A DNA stretch of 64,000 nt, from positions 558,001 through 622,000 of the forward strand of contig CALSFV010000003.1 of assembly GCA_943737045.1 (NCBI GenBank), in the 5' to 3' direction. Made by a program: the position numbers and the translations under genes. The notes beneath the pieces are model-generated. The model ran no database searches. It saw nothing but the letters and a program-made list of their open reading frames with translations, and was not told where the DNA came from. Shown piece after piece: positions 43,782-51,468 of this stretch; the first letter of the stretch is position 1; every line of letters starts with the position of its first letter. This DNA comes from Parapristionchus giblindavisi. Lineage: Eukaryota; Nematoda; Chromadorea; Rhabditida; Diplogasteridae.

Positions 43782-44870
43782 TTAAATCACCACAATTTGC
43801 TTGAAACTTATCCGTTCGAGCTGCGGAAGCGCGCGTTCGACGTCTCGTAACGTCCACTATGCCGTACAGGTAAAAGTGCGAATTTTCAGGAGCTAATTCG
43901 AGCGGGAAATGGCCATAGATGGGACCGTTTCGCACTTTTTCGTGACTATGGTTGCTGGTGAGACTGGACATGCTCTACTATTTCATATAGCTCAATATTT
44001 TCATAAATATTTTTATTGTAAATCCGAGATATGGTTACAGTGAGAGATGGTTATATATGGAGAGAGAGAGGAGGAGGAGGAGAAGGTGAATCGCTCTTCA
44101 CTCACATACACAAAAGACACATACACACCTCCCCTACCGCCGCGACGGCGACCAACGCCACCTAACCCGTCTAGCCTACGCCGAATACTGAATTTATACT
44201 TTAAAATTTCCCTGATCGGATTTTAAATTGATTGTTTTTTTCTCGTGAAAATAGAAAAAATGGGCCAAAATTGCCAGTATGACTGTTTCAGCGTTGCGTG
44301 CGCTCTCTAAAAGTGTGTTCACTGAATTTGTCATACCAAATTACATTTTTGTGGAAGAAAAAAGTTTGCAATTTGATACAGGCTCAAGCAAGTTACGGTC
44401 TAGACTATCTATGCATGGGGAGAGGGAGAGGGAAGGGGGAGCGAGAGGGACGCGTACTCTATCCATTGCGTCTCTGTACGACCAGAGCGAATCAGTGTAT
44501 CTTTATTCGTACGTTTACAATTTACTTTGACACCTGATAATTAGCTCAAGACAAGCTGAACTCATATAAACTCACAACCGCTCATCTGTAACGCGAAATC
44601 GACAGATAACGCGGCAATCGTTACAATTTGCACTTAAATCACCACAATTTGCTTGAAACTTATCCGTTCGAGCTGCGGAAGCGCGCGTTCGACGTCTCGT
44701 AACGTCCGCTATGCCGTACAGGTAAAAGTGCGAATTTTCAGGAGCTAATTCGAACGGGAAATGGCCATACATGGGACCGTTTCGCACTTTTTCGTGACTA
44801 TGGTTGCTGGTGAGACTGGACATGCTCTACTATTTCATATAGCTCAATATTTTCATAAATATTTTTATTG

Positions 44871-44875
44871 TAAAT
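44871..44875. repeat. Target-site duplication, left of LINE copy A (TAAAT)
   Basis: The uninterrupted satellite reads 'attgtaaatccgag'. Here 'attgtaaat' is followed by LINE sequence, and TAAAT recurs at 51464-51468 before 'ccgag'. The LINE tail is AT-rich, so part of this match could be microhomology. Confidence 0.6.
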
Positions 44876-45510
44876 ACCTTAAGACGTACCTGGAGGCGAA
44901 TGTGGAGAAGGAAAAGGAGAATCCCCTGTTCCTGGCTTTGTCTTCTTGCCTGAGACTCCTCTCCTACACTCGTGAGTCATTTCTACCAAAGGAGTGTCCT
45001 ATTGAGAGGGAGAAAAGGGAGAGATCAATTGTTGTTGAGAATCTCCCGGAGTCGACGGCTAAGAGGGCTAGTCAGAGGGTAGAGGAGGACTGGAAGAATG
45101 TCGTAGCCATGCTGGACGCCGCCGATGTTGAGGTTAGGCCTGCGGCCATCTTCAGGATGAGTCAGAGGAAGGACGCCCTCCCTGGTCAGTCCTCTCCTCG
45201 GCCCAGACTGTTGAAGGTTGTCCTTCCTTGCTCGTCGGCACAGAAGACACTCCTGAGGAAGTCTCGCGACGTATGTTCCGCCCCTGAGTTCAAGTCGATT
45301 CGTATCCGTCCTTCTCTCTCCGCTGCTGATCGTGAGATTCAGTATGGGTTGAGACAGGAGAAGAAGAGACTGAACGCGGGTGGTGGATCATGGGTCATCT
45401 ATGCGGGAATTCTGATGGAGAAGTCAAAGGTTAACGAATACAAACAGTCTCACCCTCGATCCCGCTTGAACACTCCTATAACAAAGTCTTCATTCAATTT
45501 CCCAAACTAG
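44876..45510 (+). pseudogene. LINE ORF1 fragment (copy A), fused to satellite sequence
   Basis: An open frame runs to a TAG at 45508-45510. It can be read from an ATG at 44761, but the first 38 codons are satellite sequence; LINE-derived residues start around residue 39. The LINE part of about 210 residues is charged, with 'RSIVVENLPES', 'LLKVVLP' and a basic stretch 'LRQEKKRLN'. This resembles the nucleic-acid-binding ORF1 proteins of CR1-like LINEs, where an RRM-like fold is common (inference). The N-terminal part is lost through 5' truncation. The ATG in the satellite is fortuitous. The frame slightly overlaps the next open frame. Confidence 0.65.
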
Positions 45511-45880
45511 GTTATTCCTCCCGACCATCTACATCAATCTCTTGTCTCTATTACAATGCCCGATCTCTTGTCAATAAGCTCCCGGCCCTACATCAAGTGC
45601 TCAAAGTTGAAAAGCCCGATATTATAATTTTCACAGAAACCTGGTTGAATAGTCGTATAATATCTTCTCTTCTTATTGGTAACTTACCGTACCTTGTAAT
45701 CCGCCGTGATCGATCCAATCGTCGCGGTGGTGGTATTATCATCTTCATTCGTGATCACTTCCACTATTCCCTCATTCAATCTATTGATGTTAGTCTAGAA
45801 GTTCTTTCTATTGATCTGCTTACGCCCTCCTCAATGTCCATCCGTATTTGTGTTGCCTACCGTCCCCCCAACTATAGTAT
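45435..45880 (+). pseudogene. LINE ORF2 endonuclease, 5' part (copy A), broken by LTR element
   Basis: The frame opens after a stop at 45432-45434 and has no ATG before the conserved region. It contains the N-terminal motifs of the apurinic/apyrimidinic endonuclease that nicks target DNA for LINE insertion: Y-N-A-R-S-L, then 'IIFTETWL' with the catalytic glutamate, and 'CVAYRPPNYS'. It is cut after 'YRPPNYS' by the LTR element and runs into LTR sequence to a stop at 45911. The same domain is continuous in copy B. Confidence 0.85.
45876..45880. repeat. Target-site duplication, left of LTR element (AGTAT)
   Basis: Copy B of the LINE reads 'ctatagtatttctc' at the same place. In copy A AGTAT occurs on both sides of the LTR element. 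A five-base duplication is typical of LTR-element integrases. Confidence 0.9.
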
Positions 45881-46258
45881 TGTAACGACTCCCGACGGGA
45901 GTGTTGTCTGACTATGGTATACAACGGAGGACGACTACCCTTGCCCTTTATTGGTACAATGGTAGTGTGTAATACAAGGGTTATAATTGAACTCTTTATT
46001 ATATAGAGACAATTTAAGGGGATGGTAGTAGGTTTGGGGAGAGTTGGGGTTTATATGGGATTGAAATGAGGGGGATGGATATTGGAATCGACTGAACTTT
46101 GTTGACGTTGAACTGAACAGTGAATTGGTCGAGGATGGAATGGTCTTATATACTAGTGGCATGAACATATGAATGATAGATAATTGGATTATACCAATTT
46201 GAATAGTATTATTGAAGAGTGAACTAATTATGAATGAAGGTAGCGACAAGTCGCTACA
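45881..46258 (-). repeat. Long terminal repeat, left copy (3' LTR in element sense)
   Basis: It begins TGTAACGAC and ends GTCGCTACA, giving a 9-bp near-perfect terminal inverted repeat. Each end carries a small palindrome: 45888-45902 (7-bp arms around one base) and 46241-46256 (7-bp arms around two bases). By line-by-line reading it is identical to 48231-48608. The neighbouring minus-strand frame runs into this LTR and stops at 45935. Confidence 0.93.
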
Positions 46259-47602
46259 CTCCGGGCGTAGAAAGAGGAATTGGGGACGTAGGGAATTATT
46301 GTAGATGCAGATAGTGTGTCTTCTTATGACGAGTAGATTGGCATCGGATGGGTTGCTGGCCTCTGAATTTGGCTGAAATATAAATAAGAATAAATTGAGA
46401 AATTGATGGAACAGCAGTAGAATTGATAGCATGAGATATGGGAGTTTTCCCATAGGGAGGAAATTGATATGGGATGGATTTTTCACATTTGTAATTGGTT
46501 GGAATATGAACAAGAAGAATTGATGATGATCTGGATGATCTGTCTTGATTGAATAAGTAGGATGTAGATAATTACTGGTTTGACTGATTAACTTGAAGGA
46601 AGGATGACTTCCTCCCGCCTCAACGAAATCAGAGACTGGTGTCTGATAATATGATAATGCTATCTGTGAATTTGAGATTTCATTGAGAATCATATTAGAA
46701 TGACAGAGATGATTATGAGTTTCTAGTGCTCGTAAAGGAGATAGAGTATGATCTTTGAATTCACGAGGGCACGTAGCTTTATCTTCTTTGATAGCGACTG
46801 ATTTATAGAAATCACTCTGATCTTCTCTTATCACACATGCCTTAGCAAGGGTATGATTTGATTGAGTTTCTGAATCAATGACGGGATTAATAGTATGAGA
46901 TGGATCAATATGAGAGATGTACTTTTGATCAGTTTTCTGAATGGAGTTCATGATAGGATTTTCCATGATTGTTTCGTCTTGTTGACAAGATTGAGTGTCT
47001 AGTATAGAATCAACATATTCTTCTGGATCTAATGCAACCACCTTTTGGTGGAATGAATGATGATTACTAGTAGGTTGATCATGTGTTATTGTAATATTAT
47101 TACAATTGAGAGTCTGATCAGTGTTGTTGATTGATTTCGATGAACCTCCAATGATATTTCCGTGGTCACATGAGTGATGTTGGAGACCATTTGGGAGAAA
47201 ATCCATTGGTTTATCATTCATGGAATGAGGATGATTTGAATTGATGGACGGACTATTTGAATCAGTCTCGTCTTTATGAATAGTATTGGACAGAGTGTTG
47301 AATGATCGATATTGAGATCGGTCATTTTCTTGGAATGATTGAATATCAATTGGGGGAAGTGAAGGTAGAGAAGGTTGACATCTCCCATGTGTGTACTGGA
47401 TGGTGTCATTACGATCAATGTGTCTTTGTGGGGTGCTGAATAGTTTATTAAGCACTACTGAATCTTCACCCAGTTTGATTGAATCTTTTAATTCATGGAT
47501 TAACCATTTGACATGAGTGTTCACCTCCTCTTTCCATATTGAATGCGGGATATTTGAGACTTCCATTGTAGATTTGTTTGAATTGGAAGTTGATTGAGAT
47601 GT
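45935..47602 (-). pseudogene. LTR-element gag-like ORF, C-terminal part
   Basis: Continuation of the frame after the hairpin element. It begins at a Thr codon at 47602-47600, is open for about 448 codons to the LTR, and ends in the LTR at 45935. The protein is low in complexity, rich in Ser, Asn, His, Gln and Asp, without a zinc knuckle or enzyme motif. A segment of about 26 residues is loosely repeated ('FFLFIFQPITNVKNPS' and 'LFLFIFQPNSEASNPS'). Deleting 174 bases (hairpin plus one 3-base flank) would put it in frame with the N-terminal part. Function unknown. Confidence 0.5.
45995..46005 (-). promoter_or_regulatory. TATA-like and AATAAA-like signals in left LTR
   Basis: On the minus strand the LTR reads 'ctatataataaagag', which contains a TATATAA and an overlapping AATAAA. 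It lies about 250-260 bp into the LTR, leaving about 110-120 bp to its end. In this copy the AATAAA would serve 3' end formation. Assigned by motif only. Confidence 0.35.
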
Positions 47603-47773
47603 TACTGCACTGAGAGCAAACTTACCTGGCAAATCGTTACCCCGATACACTTTCCTGGCAAACGATTACCCCAAATGGTGAATTATTCAACGGCTGAATT
47701 CACCATTTGGGGTAATCATTTGCCAGGAAAGTGTATCGGGGTAACGATTTGCCAGGTAAGTTTGCTCTCAGTG
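47603..47773. mobile_element. Hairpin (MITE-like) element inside the LTR element, about 171 bp
   Basis: A nearly perfect inverted repeat spans 47608-47773, with arms of about 75 bases around a short centre ('gaattattcaacggctgaattc'). The outer ends are CACTGAGAGC and GCTCTCAGTG. TGT lies at both 47600-47602 and 47774-47776, and taking it as a 3-base target duplication restores one continuous minus-strand frame. CACTG ends with a 3-base duplication suggest a CACTA-like non-autonomous element. The left end has five extra bases (TACTG), perhaps a duplicated terminus. Each arm also holds two related copies of a 19-base phrase beginning 'cctggcaaa'. It has no coding capacity. Confidence 0.75.
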
Positions 47774-47776
47774 TGT

Positions 47777-48034
47777 ATTGAACTCATCGAGAAGTTGATT
47801 GAGTTTTGAGATTGTTTGATGAGCTTCACTACGAAGCGGTCTGAGTTCCTCATAAGTGTCAACTCCAATCAGTAGACATTCTAAACGAGGAATAGTTTGT
47901 TGTGTTTTACGAATTGAATTTATGATACTATCCATTGATGGGTGGTCTATATTATCTCGCCTTCGTGGAGGTCGAGTTGGACTAGCATGTGACTGAGAAC
48001 TTTGAGTAGAAGTTGTGTGATTATGTTCACTCAT
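47777..48034 (-). pseudogene. LTR-element gag-like ORF, N-terminal part
   Basis: An ATG at 48034, about 196 nt inside the 5' LTR, opens a frame starting 'MSEHNHTTSTQSSQSH'. It is rich in Ser, Thr, Gln and His, then has a probable helical segment ('IINSIRKTQQTIPRLECLL', 'EAHQTISKLNQLLDEFN'). Reading enters the hairpin element and stops at 47768-47770. An upstream in-frame ATG at 48274 lies inside the LTR and is less likely. I recognise no domain. The gag role is inferred from position only. Confidence 0.5.
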
Positions 48035-48212
48035 GATGAATTTGGATTGATTGAATTGATTGGATGAAATGAAATTTGGATTAATAGATTGAAGTTTGAT
48101 TGTGGTGCTTTGAATAGTTTTGAATGAAATTTGGATTTGAATAATTGAGTTGAATTTAAGTTGAGGTGATTTGTATGTTTGATAGAATGCTTGCTGCCAC
48201 GCGGGACTTGAA

Positions 48213-48230
48213 TGATTTGACCGTGCACCA
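48213..48230 (-). other. Putative primer-binding site
   Basis: Directly next to the right LTR, the minus strand starts with TGGTGCACGGTC. The TGG matches the complement of a tRNA CCA end, as in most LTR elements. I cannot name the tRNA. The other side of the element (minus strand ending 'cgcccggag' before the left LTR) shows only a weak polypurine tract. Confidence 0.5.
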
Positions 48231-48608
48231 TGTAACGACTCCCGACGGGAGTGTTGTCTGACTATGGTATACAACGGAGGACGACTACCCTTGCCCTTTA
48301 TTGGTACAATGGTAGTGTGTAATACAAGGGTTATAATTGAACTCTTTATTATATAGAGACAATTTAAGGGGATGGTAGTAGGTTTGGGGAGAGTTGGGGT
48401 TTATATGGGATTGAAATGAGGGGGATGGATATTGGAATCGACTGAACTTTGTTGACGTTGAACTGAACAGTGAATTGGTCGAGGATGGAATGGTCTTATA
48501 TACTAGTGGCATGAACATATGAATGATAGATAATTGGATTATACCAATTTGAATAGTATTATTGAAGAGTGAACTAATTATGAATGAAGGTAGCGACAAG
48601 TCGCTACA
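48231..48608 (-). repeat. Long terminal repeat, right copy (5' LTR in element sense)
   Basis: Direct repeat of 45881-46258 with the same length and ends and no difference seen. In element sense this is the promoter-bearing LTR upstream of the gag-like frame. Confidence 0.93.
48345..48355 (-). promoter_or_regulatory. TATA-like and AATAAA-like signals in right LTR
   Basis: Same motif as at 45995-46005. In this 5' copy the TATA-like string could position transcription start. Assigned by motif only. Confidence 0.35.
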
Positions 48609-48613
48609 AGTAT
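48609..48613. repeat. Target-site duplication, right of LTR element (AGTAT)
   Basis: Second copy of the AGTAT at 45876-45880. LINE sequence resumes with 'ttctctaactg'. Confidence 0.9.
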
Positions 48614-49178
48614 TTCTCTAACTGAATCCCTTATTGATTGCCTATCCGACATTGTTACCACTTCTCCTCATCCCGTTCTTATAGTTGGTGATTTCAATTC
48701 CGACAATCTCACCGATGACCCTTCGGCCATAGACAAATCCCTTATTTCTTTCGTTGAAAATTCATCTCTTTCTCATCTTATTCGCTCTCCTACTAGAAAT
48801 AATCGATGTATTGATTGGTTACTTGCTAGTGACAACAATACTGTAATTGATCCTACCGTAATACCTGCATTTCCCTCATCTGATCACTCTGGTATATCTT
48901 TCTCTATCGATTATCACTCTCTTCCCCCTACTCAAAAATTAATCAGAGACTTTGCACGCGCAGATTATGATTCATTCTCATCCTACATAGAGAACATTGA
49001 TTGGTATAGTATATTTTGTGTTGCACCTGACCCTGATTCCATGTATAATGCTTTTGTATCTATTGTTCTAGAAGGTATTGACATCTTTGTCCCTTTTCAC
49101 CAGCCACGACCCACCACTGCTTCGTATCCCCCCACATATTCAACGTCTTATAAGCCACCGAAACATTCTCTTCTCTAA
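48609..49178 (+). pseudogene. LINE ORF2 endonuclease, 3' part (copy A)
   Basis: The endonuclease resumes directly after the LTR element. It includes 'LIVGDFNSDN' (metal and DNA contact), 'RCIDWLLAS' and 'SSDHSGISFS' with the catalytic S-D-H. The frame ends with TAA at 49176-49178. The reverse transcriptase continues in the +1 frame, so a one-base shift separates the two domains in the region of about 49107-49130. Confidence 0.85.
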
Positions 49179-50952
49179 AATTCATATTCCCTCTGTCCGT
49201 ATTCAATATGAAAAGTCAAGTAAAGATCTTTTGAATCAGATCAAAAAATGGAACCAATTTTGTGAACATAAAAAGCTGAAACAATCAAAGGATCTCTACA
49301 GGCACATTAGATCTCTCACAAAGCCCAAATCAGCTGCACCTAAACAGTTACTTTCTTCCAATGGCTCCATTCTGTATGATCTTAAGGCTATTTCCAATTT
49401 ATTAGCTTCACGTTTCTCATCCCATTTCACTCTTGATAATGGTGTCCCTATTTCCATTCCCACTCATCCTTTTCCTCCTTTCCTATCAAATGTTTCATTC
49501 TTGCCACACGAAGTCCACAAAGCCCTTAAAAAGCTCTCTCCTTCATGTTCCACTGGTTATGATAACATTCCTCAGATTATATTTAGAAAATGTGCATTTG
49601 CTCTTTCACTCCCATTATGTGATATTTTCAACATAAGTATGTTATCCAGCACTGTTCCCTCTCTTTGGAAACATTCTTTAATTACTCCAATACCCAAACC
49701 CGGTAAGGATCACAAACTCCCAGACTCCTATCGTCCCATCTCCATTCTCTCACCTGCCTCTAAAACAATGGAAAGACTTGTCAAGGAAAAACTTGCCCCT
49801 TACCTGTTCCGTTTTGACATTATTCCACCCTATCAGCATGGTTATCGTCCCGGTGCTTCTGTTCTCACAAATATTATTGATTGTGAGAATGATTGGTCTC
49901 TTGCTCATTCCCGTAAACAACACACAGATGTCATCTTTCTAGATTTTTCACGTGCCTTTGATACTGTTCCTTTCTCTAAATTGATTTCCAAATGCACACA
50001 TTATGGTATTCATGGTAATCTCTTACAATGGATTACATCATTCCTTTCTGATAGACACTTTTCTGTCCGACTTGATGGTTGTCTTTCCGACTCTTTCCCT
50101 GTTCTCTCTGGTGTTCCACAAGGATCTGTACTAGGGCCCATTCTATTTAATTTATATATTTCTGATATCACCCATATTATCTCTCAATTTCCCGATGTAC
50201 ACATCAAATCATATGCAGATGATATCAAATTGTACATTTCTTATTCGCCTGATACTTCCCAATCTAAGGTTTCTCAATTACAAAATGCTTTGAATTGTAT
50301 TCATTCTTGGACCATTGTTAACCAGCTCTCTCTCTCTGAATCAAAATGCACTCATCTTCATATTGGTTCATCTCCTCCTTCCTATTCAATCAATAATATC
50401 ATACTCAATAGTCAATCCCCTCAACGTGATCTAGGTGTCCATATTGTCCCCTCTCTCCTCAGAAATGCCTCAATTGATGACCGTACTTGTAAAGCCAAAA
50501 CTGCCTTATTCACAATGCTCCGTGCCGTTTCTGTCAATAATCCTGATATTATAGTCAAATGTTACCGTACTTATGTTCTTCCTCATCTTGATTTCGCTTC
50601 TCCTTTCTGGAACCCCTATACTAAGAAAGATAGTCAGAAAATAGAGAAGGTCCAAGAACAATTCACTCGAATTCTATTCTATCGTTGCTATCCATCTCCT
50701 TCTTATCCTCTTGGTCTTCCTTCCTACTCAAATCGTCTGTCTATTCTTGGTCTTCAAGCGCTTTATGAGAGGAGAGTCATCACTGACTTAGTTTTCGCCC
50801 GTAGGATTATGAATGGCGATACAGTTCTAGATAGAAATAGATTCTTTACATTTAGACCCCTCAGAGATAGATCACATACTTTCGGAATACATGTTGAGTT
50901 CACTAGATCAACTCCACGATTCAATTGTTTTTCTAGAAGAGTAGCTAGATAA
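49078..50952 (+). CDS. LINE ORF2 reverse transcriptase (copy A)
   Basis: Reverse transcriptase of a CR1/Jockey-type LINE, which copies element RNA at the nicked target. Over 624 codons: 'PIPKPGKDHKLPDSYRPIS' at about 204-222; 'HGYRPGASVL' at 254-263; motif A 'FLDFSRAFD' at 287-295 with catalytic D289; motif B 'GVPQGSVLGP' at 345-354; motif C 'YADD' at 379-382; 'DLGVHI' at 451-456; and a C-terminal 'YVLPHLDFASPFWNPY'. All catalytic residues are present. The frame has no convincing start (TTG at 49078) because it was originally continuous with the endonuclease. A TAA at 50950-50952 precedes a family-like C-terminal tail. Copy B differs at residue 509 (Pro here, Ser there). Confidence 0.92.
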   Translation: MTSLSLFTSHDPPLLRIPPHIQRLISHRNILFSKIHIPSVRIQYEKSSKDLLNQIKKWNQFCEHKKLKQSKDLYRHIRSLTKPKSAAPKQLLSSNGSILYDLKAISNLLASRFSSHFTLDNGVPISIPTHPFPPFLSNVSFLPHEVHKALKKLSPSCSTGYDNIPQIIFRKCAFALSLPLCDIFNISMLSSTVPSLWKHSLITPIPKPGKDHKLPDSYRPISILSPASKTMERLVKEKLAPYLFRFDIIPPYQHGYRPGASVLTNIIDCENDWSLAHSRKQHTDVIFLDFSRAFDTVPFSKLISKCTHYGIHGNLLQWITSFLSDRHFSVRLDGCLSDSFPVLSGVPQGSVLGPILFNLYISDITHIISQFPDVHIKSYADDIKLYISYSPDTSQSKVSQLQNALNCIHSWTIVNQLSLSESKCTHLHIGSSPPSYSINNIILNSQSPQRDLGVHIVPSLLRNASIDDRTCKAKTALFTMLRAVSVNNPDIIVKCYRTYVLPHLDFASPFWNPYTKKDSQKIEKVQEQFTRILFYRCYPSPSYPLGLPSYSNRLSILGLQALYERRVITDLVFARRIMNGDTVLDRNRFFTFRPLRDRSHTFGIHVEFTRSTPRFNCFSRRVAR

Positions 50953-51463
50953 TTAAGTGAATTGCCATCTCATGTACATTGCTCACCTAGTTTAAATGTA
51001 TACAAAAATAGATTATCACAATTAGATTTGTCCAAGTTTACCGTTTATCGATAATTGCATCAATATCTTCATTAATAGTTGCACATCTATATTTATCCCC
51101 TTGTCATAGCATTCATCCCCTTCTCCCTCTAGAATATATCTTTAATTCAGCACCACCCATACCCATTAGCAATCTAGCATCTGGTTCTCGGAGCAGAGTC
51201 AACCTGGTCACCGAGTCCTCTTCCTCGGTTAATTCCTCCTACTCTCACTCCCACCATGAGAGAAAGACCAGACGATGACAAGATGAGCCCAGTTTGCCTG
51301 ATTGATTGATCTCTATATATTTCTTACCTTATGCACCCCCCCCCCACCCCCTTTTATTCACCATAGTATTTATGAGAGTCATTATCATCATGTATCATTA
51401 TGTTTCACTCGTATTTTCTAATTGTTTCTCGTTGCGCTCTCGGGCGTAGATAAAATATATATA
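50953..51463 (+). other. LINE C-terminal remnant, 3' UTR and tail (copy A)
   Basis: The RT frame continues for 33 codons after the stop (to TAA at 51052-51054) with 'LSELPSHV' and 'SPSLNVYKNRL'. This resembles the usual C-terminus of CR1-like ORF2 ('WNSLPxxVVxAPSLxxFK'). Then follow a non-coding 3' UTR, a C10-A-C5 run near 51336-51351 and a tail 'gataaaatatatatat'. No other gene is seen. Confidence 0.7.
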
Positions 51464-51468
51464 TAAAT
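51464..51468. repeat. Target-site duplication, right of LINE copy A (TAAAT)
   Basis: Second copy of the TAAAT at 44871-44875. Satellite resumes with 'ccgagatatgg'. Confidence 0.6.

Larger units (their letters stand above)
1..44875 (+). repeat. Satellite array block 1, about 864-bp monomer, 52 head-to-tail copies
   Basis: One complex monomer repeats without spacers, always in the same orientation. Using the TGAC near the phrase 'ccagtgtgactagttcag' as phase, monomers begin at 1, 864, 1730, 2593, 3459, 4323, 5187, 6051, 6915, 7776, 8641, 9503, 10368, 11231, 12095, 12958, 13823 and so on every 862-867 bp to 44280. Longer periods (about 968 bp) are monomers carrying a 113-bp MITE. Differences between copies are mainly single substitutions and length changes in A-runs, T-runs and the GA/GGA tract. 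Copies before about 39.7 kb are nearly identical; copies to the right are more diverged. Such homogeneity is what unequal exchange or gene conversion in satellite DNA produces. The last monomer of this block is interrupted by LINE copy A. No conserved gene is seen in the unit. Confidence 0.97.
40614..44875 (+). repeat. Diverged, mosaic satellite monomers of a second subfamily
   Basis: Monomers here combine two sets of linked variants. Set 2 has 'gtatgactgtttcagcg', 'gaccgtttcgcac', 'gactatggttgctggtgag', 'cgccgcgacggcg', 'ttccctgatcgg' and 'tttttttctcgtg'. Set 1 is the form seen to the left. The monomer at 42447 starts as set 2 and ends as set 1. The one at 43312 starts near set 1 and ends as set 2. 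Such alternation is expected from exchange between subfamilies. Two of these monomers carry the 113-bp MITE, and several have 'gaaaaattttgc' in place of 'gaaaaaagtttgc'. Confidence 0.8.
45881..48608 (-). mobile_element. Non-autonomous LTR retrotransposon, 2728 bp
   Basis: Two direct 378-bp repeats with TG...CA ends flank about 1.97 kb. A 5-bp target duplication surrounds the whole, and the empty site is preserved in LINE copy B. Orientation is taken as minus because TGG, the usual start of a primer-binding site, directly follows the right-hand LTR in that direction, and because the only long frame reads that way. No protease, RT, RNase H or integrase motif is visible, so it probably depends on another element. 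The LTRs look identical, implying recent insertion. A hairpin element sits inside. Superfamily is not determinable. Confidence 0.9.
44876..51463 (+). mobile_element. CR1/Jockey-type LINE, copy A, 5'-truncated and interrupted
   Basis: A non-LTR retrotransposon inserted in the AT-rich part of a satellite monomer. In order it holds the 3' part of ORF1, an apurinic-type endonuclease region, reverse transcriptase, a 3' UTR and a short AT-rich tail (no long poly-A, as in CR1-like elements). Without the LTR insertion it is about 3.86 kb. Its 5' end and the start of ORF1 are missing. It is nearly identical to copy B at 55132-58984, including both ends, an endonuclease/RT frameshift and a premature stop. 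Clade assignment rests on motif recognition only. Confidence 0.9.

Noticed and set aside
1..44875. Repeated ORFs of 60-102 codons on both strands in each monomer (for example 863-1114 forward, 1156-1407 reverse)
   Set aside because: They recur only because the DNA repeats. Two overlapping forward frames and a reverse frame cannot all be genes. The reverse frame is cut short in roughly half the monomers by one change ('cgacagat' to 'cgtcagat'), start and length vary, and no known domain is seen.
47600..47776. The hairpin element as a functional intron in the minus-strand frame
   Set aside because: In the gag-like sense no GT lies near its 5' edge. Splicing from internal donors to the terminal AG would not restore the frame seen when the 174 bases are removed exactly.
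47594..47809. 71-codon forward ORF across the hairpin element
   Set aside because: It lies almost wholly within the inverted repeat and mirrors the start of the reverse frame, so it is a shadow of the palindrome.
45881..48608. LTR element read in the plus orientation
   Set aside because: Sequence after the left LTR starts 'ctccgggcg', not TGG, there is no purine tract before the right LTR on that strand, and no long forward frame exists. Minus orientation fits better, though the polypurine tract is weak there too.
49433..49636. 67-codon forward ORF inside the LINE RT (also 56956-57159)
   Set aside because: Out-of-frame shadow of the reverse transcriptase, which has intact catalytic motifs in another frame.
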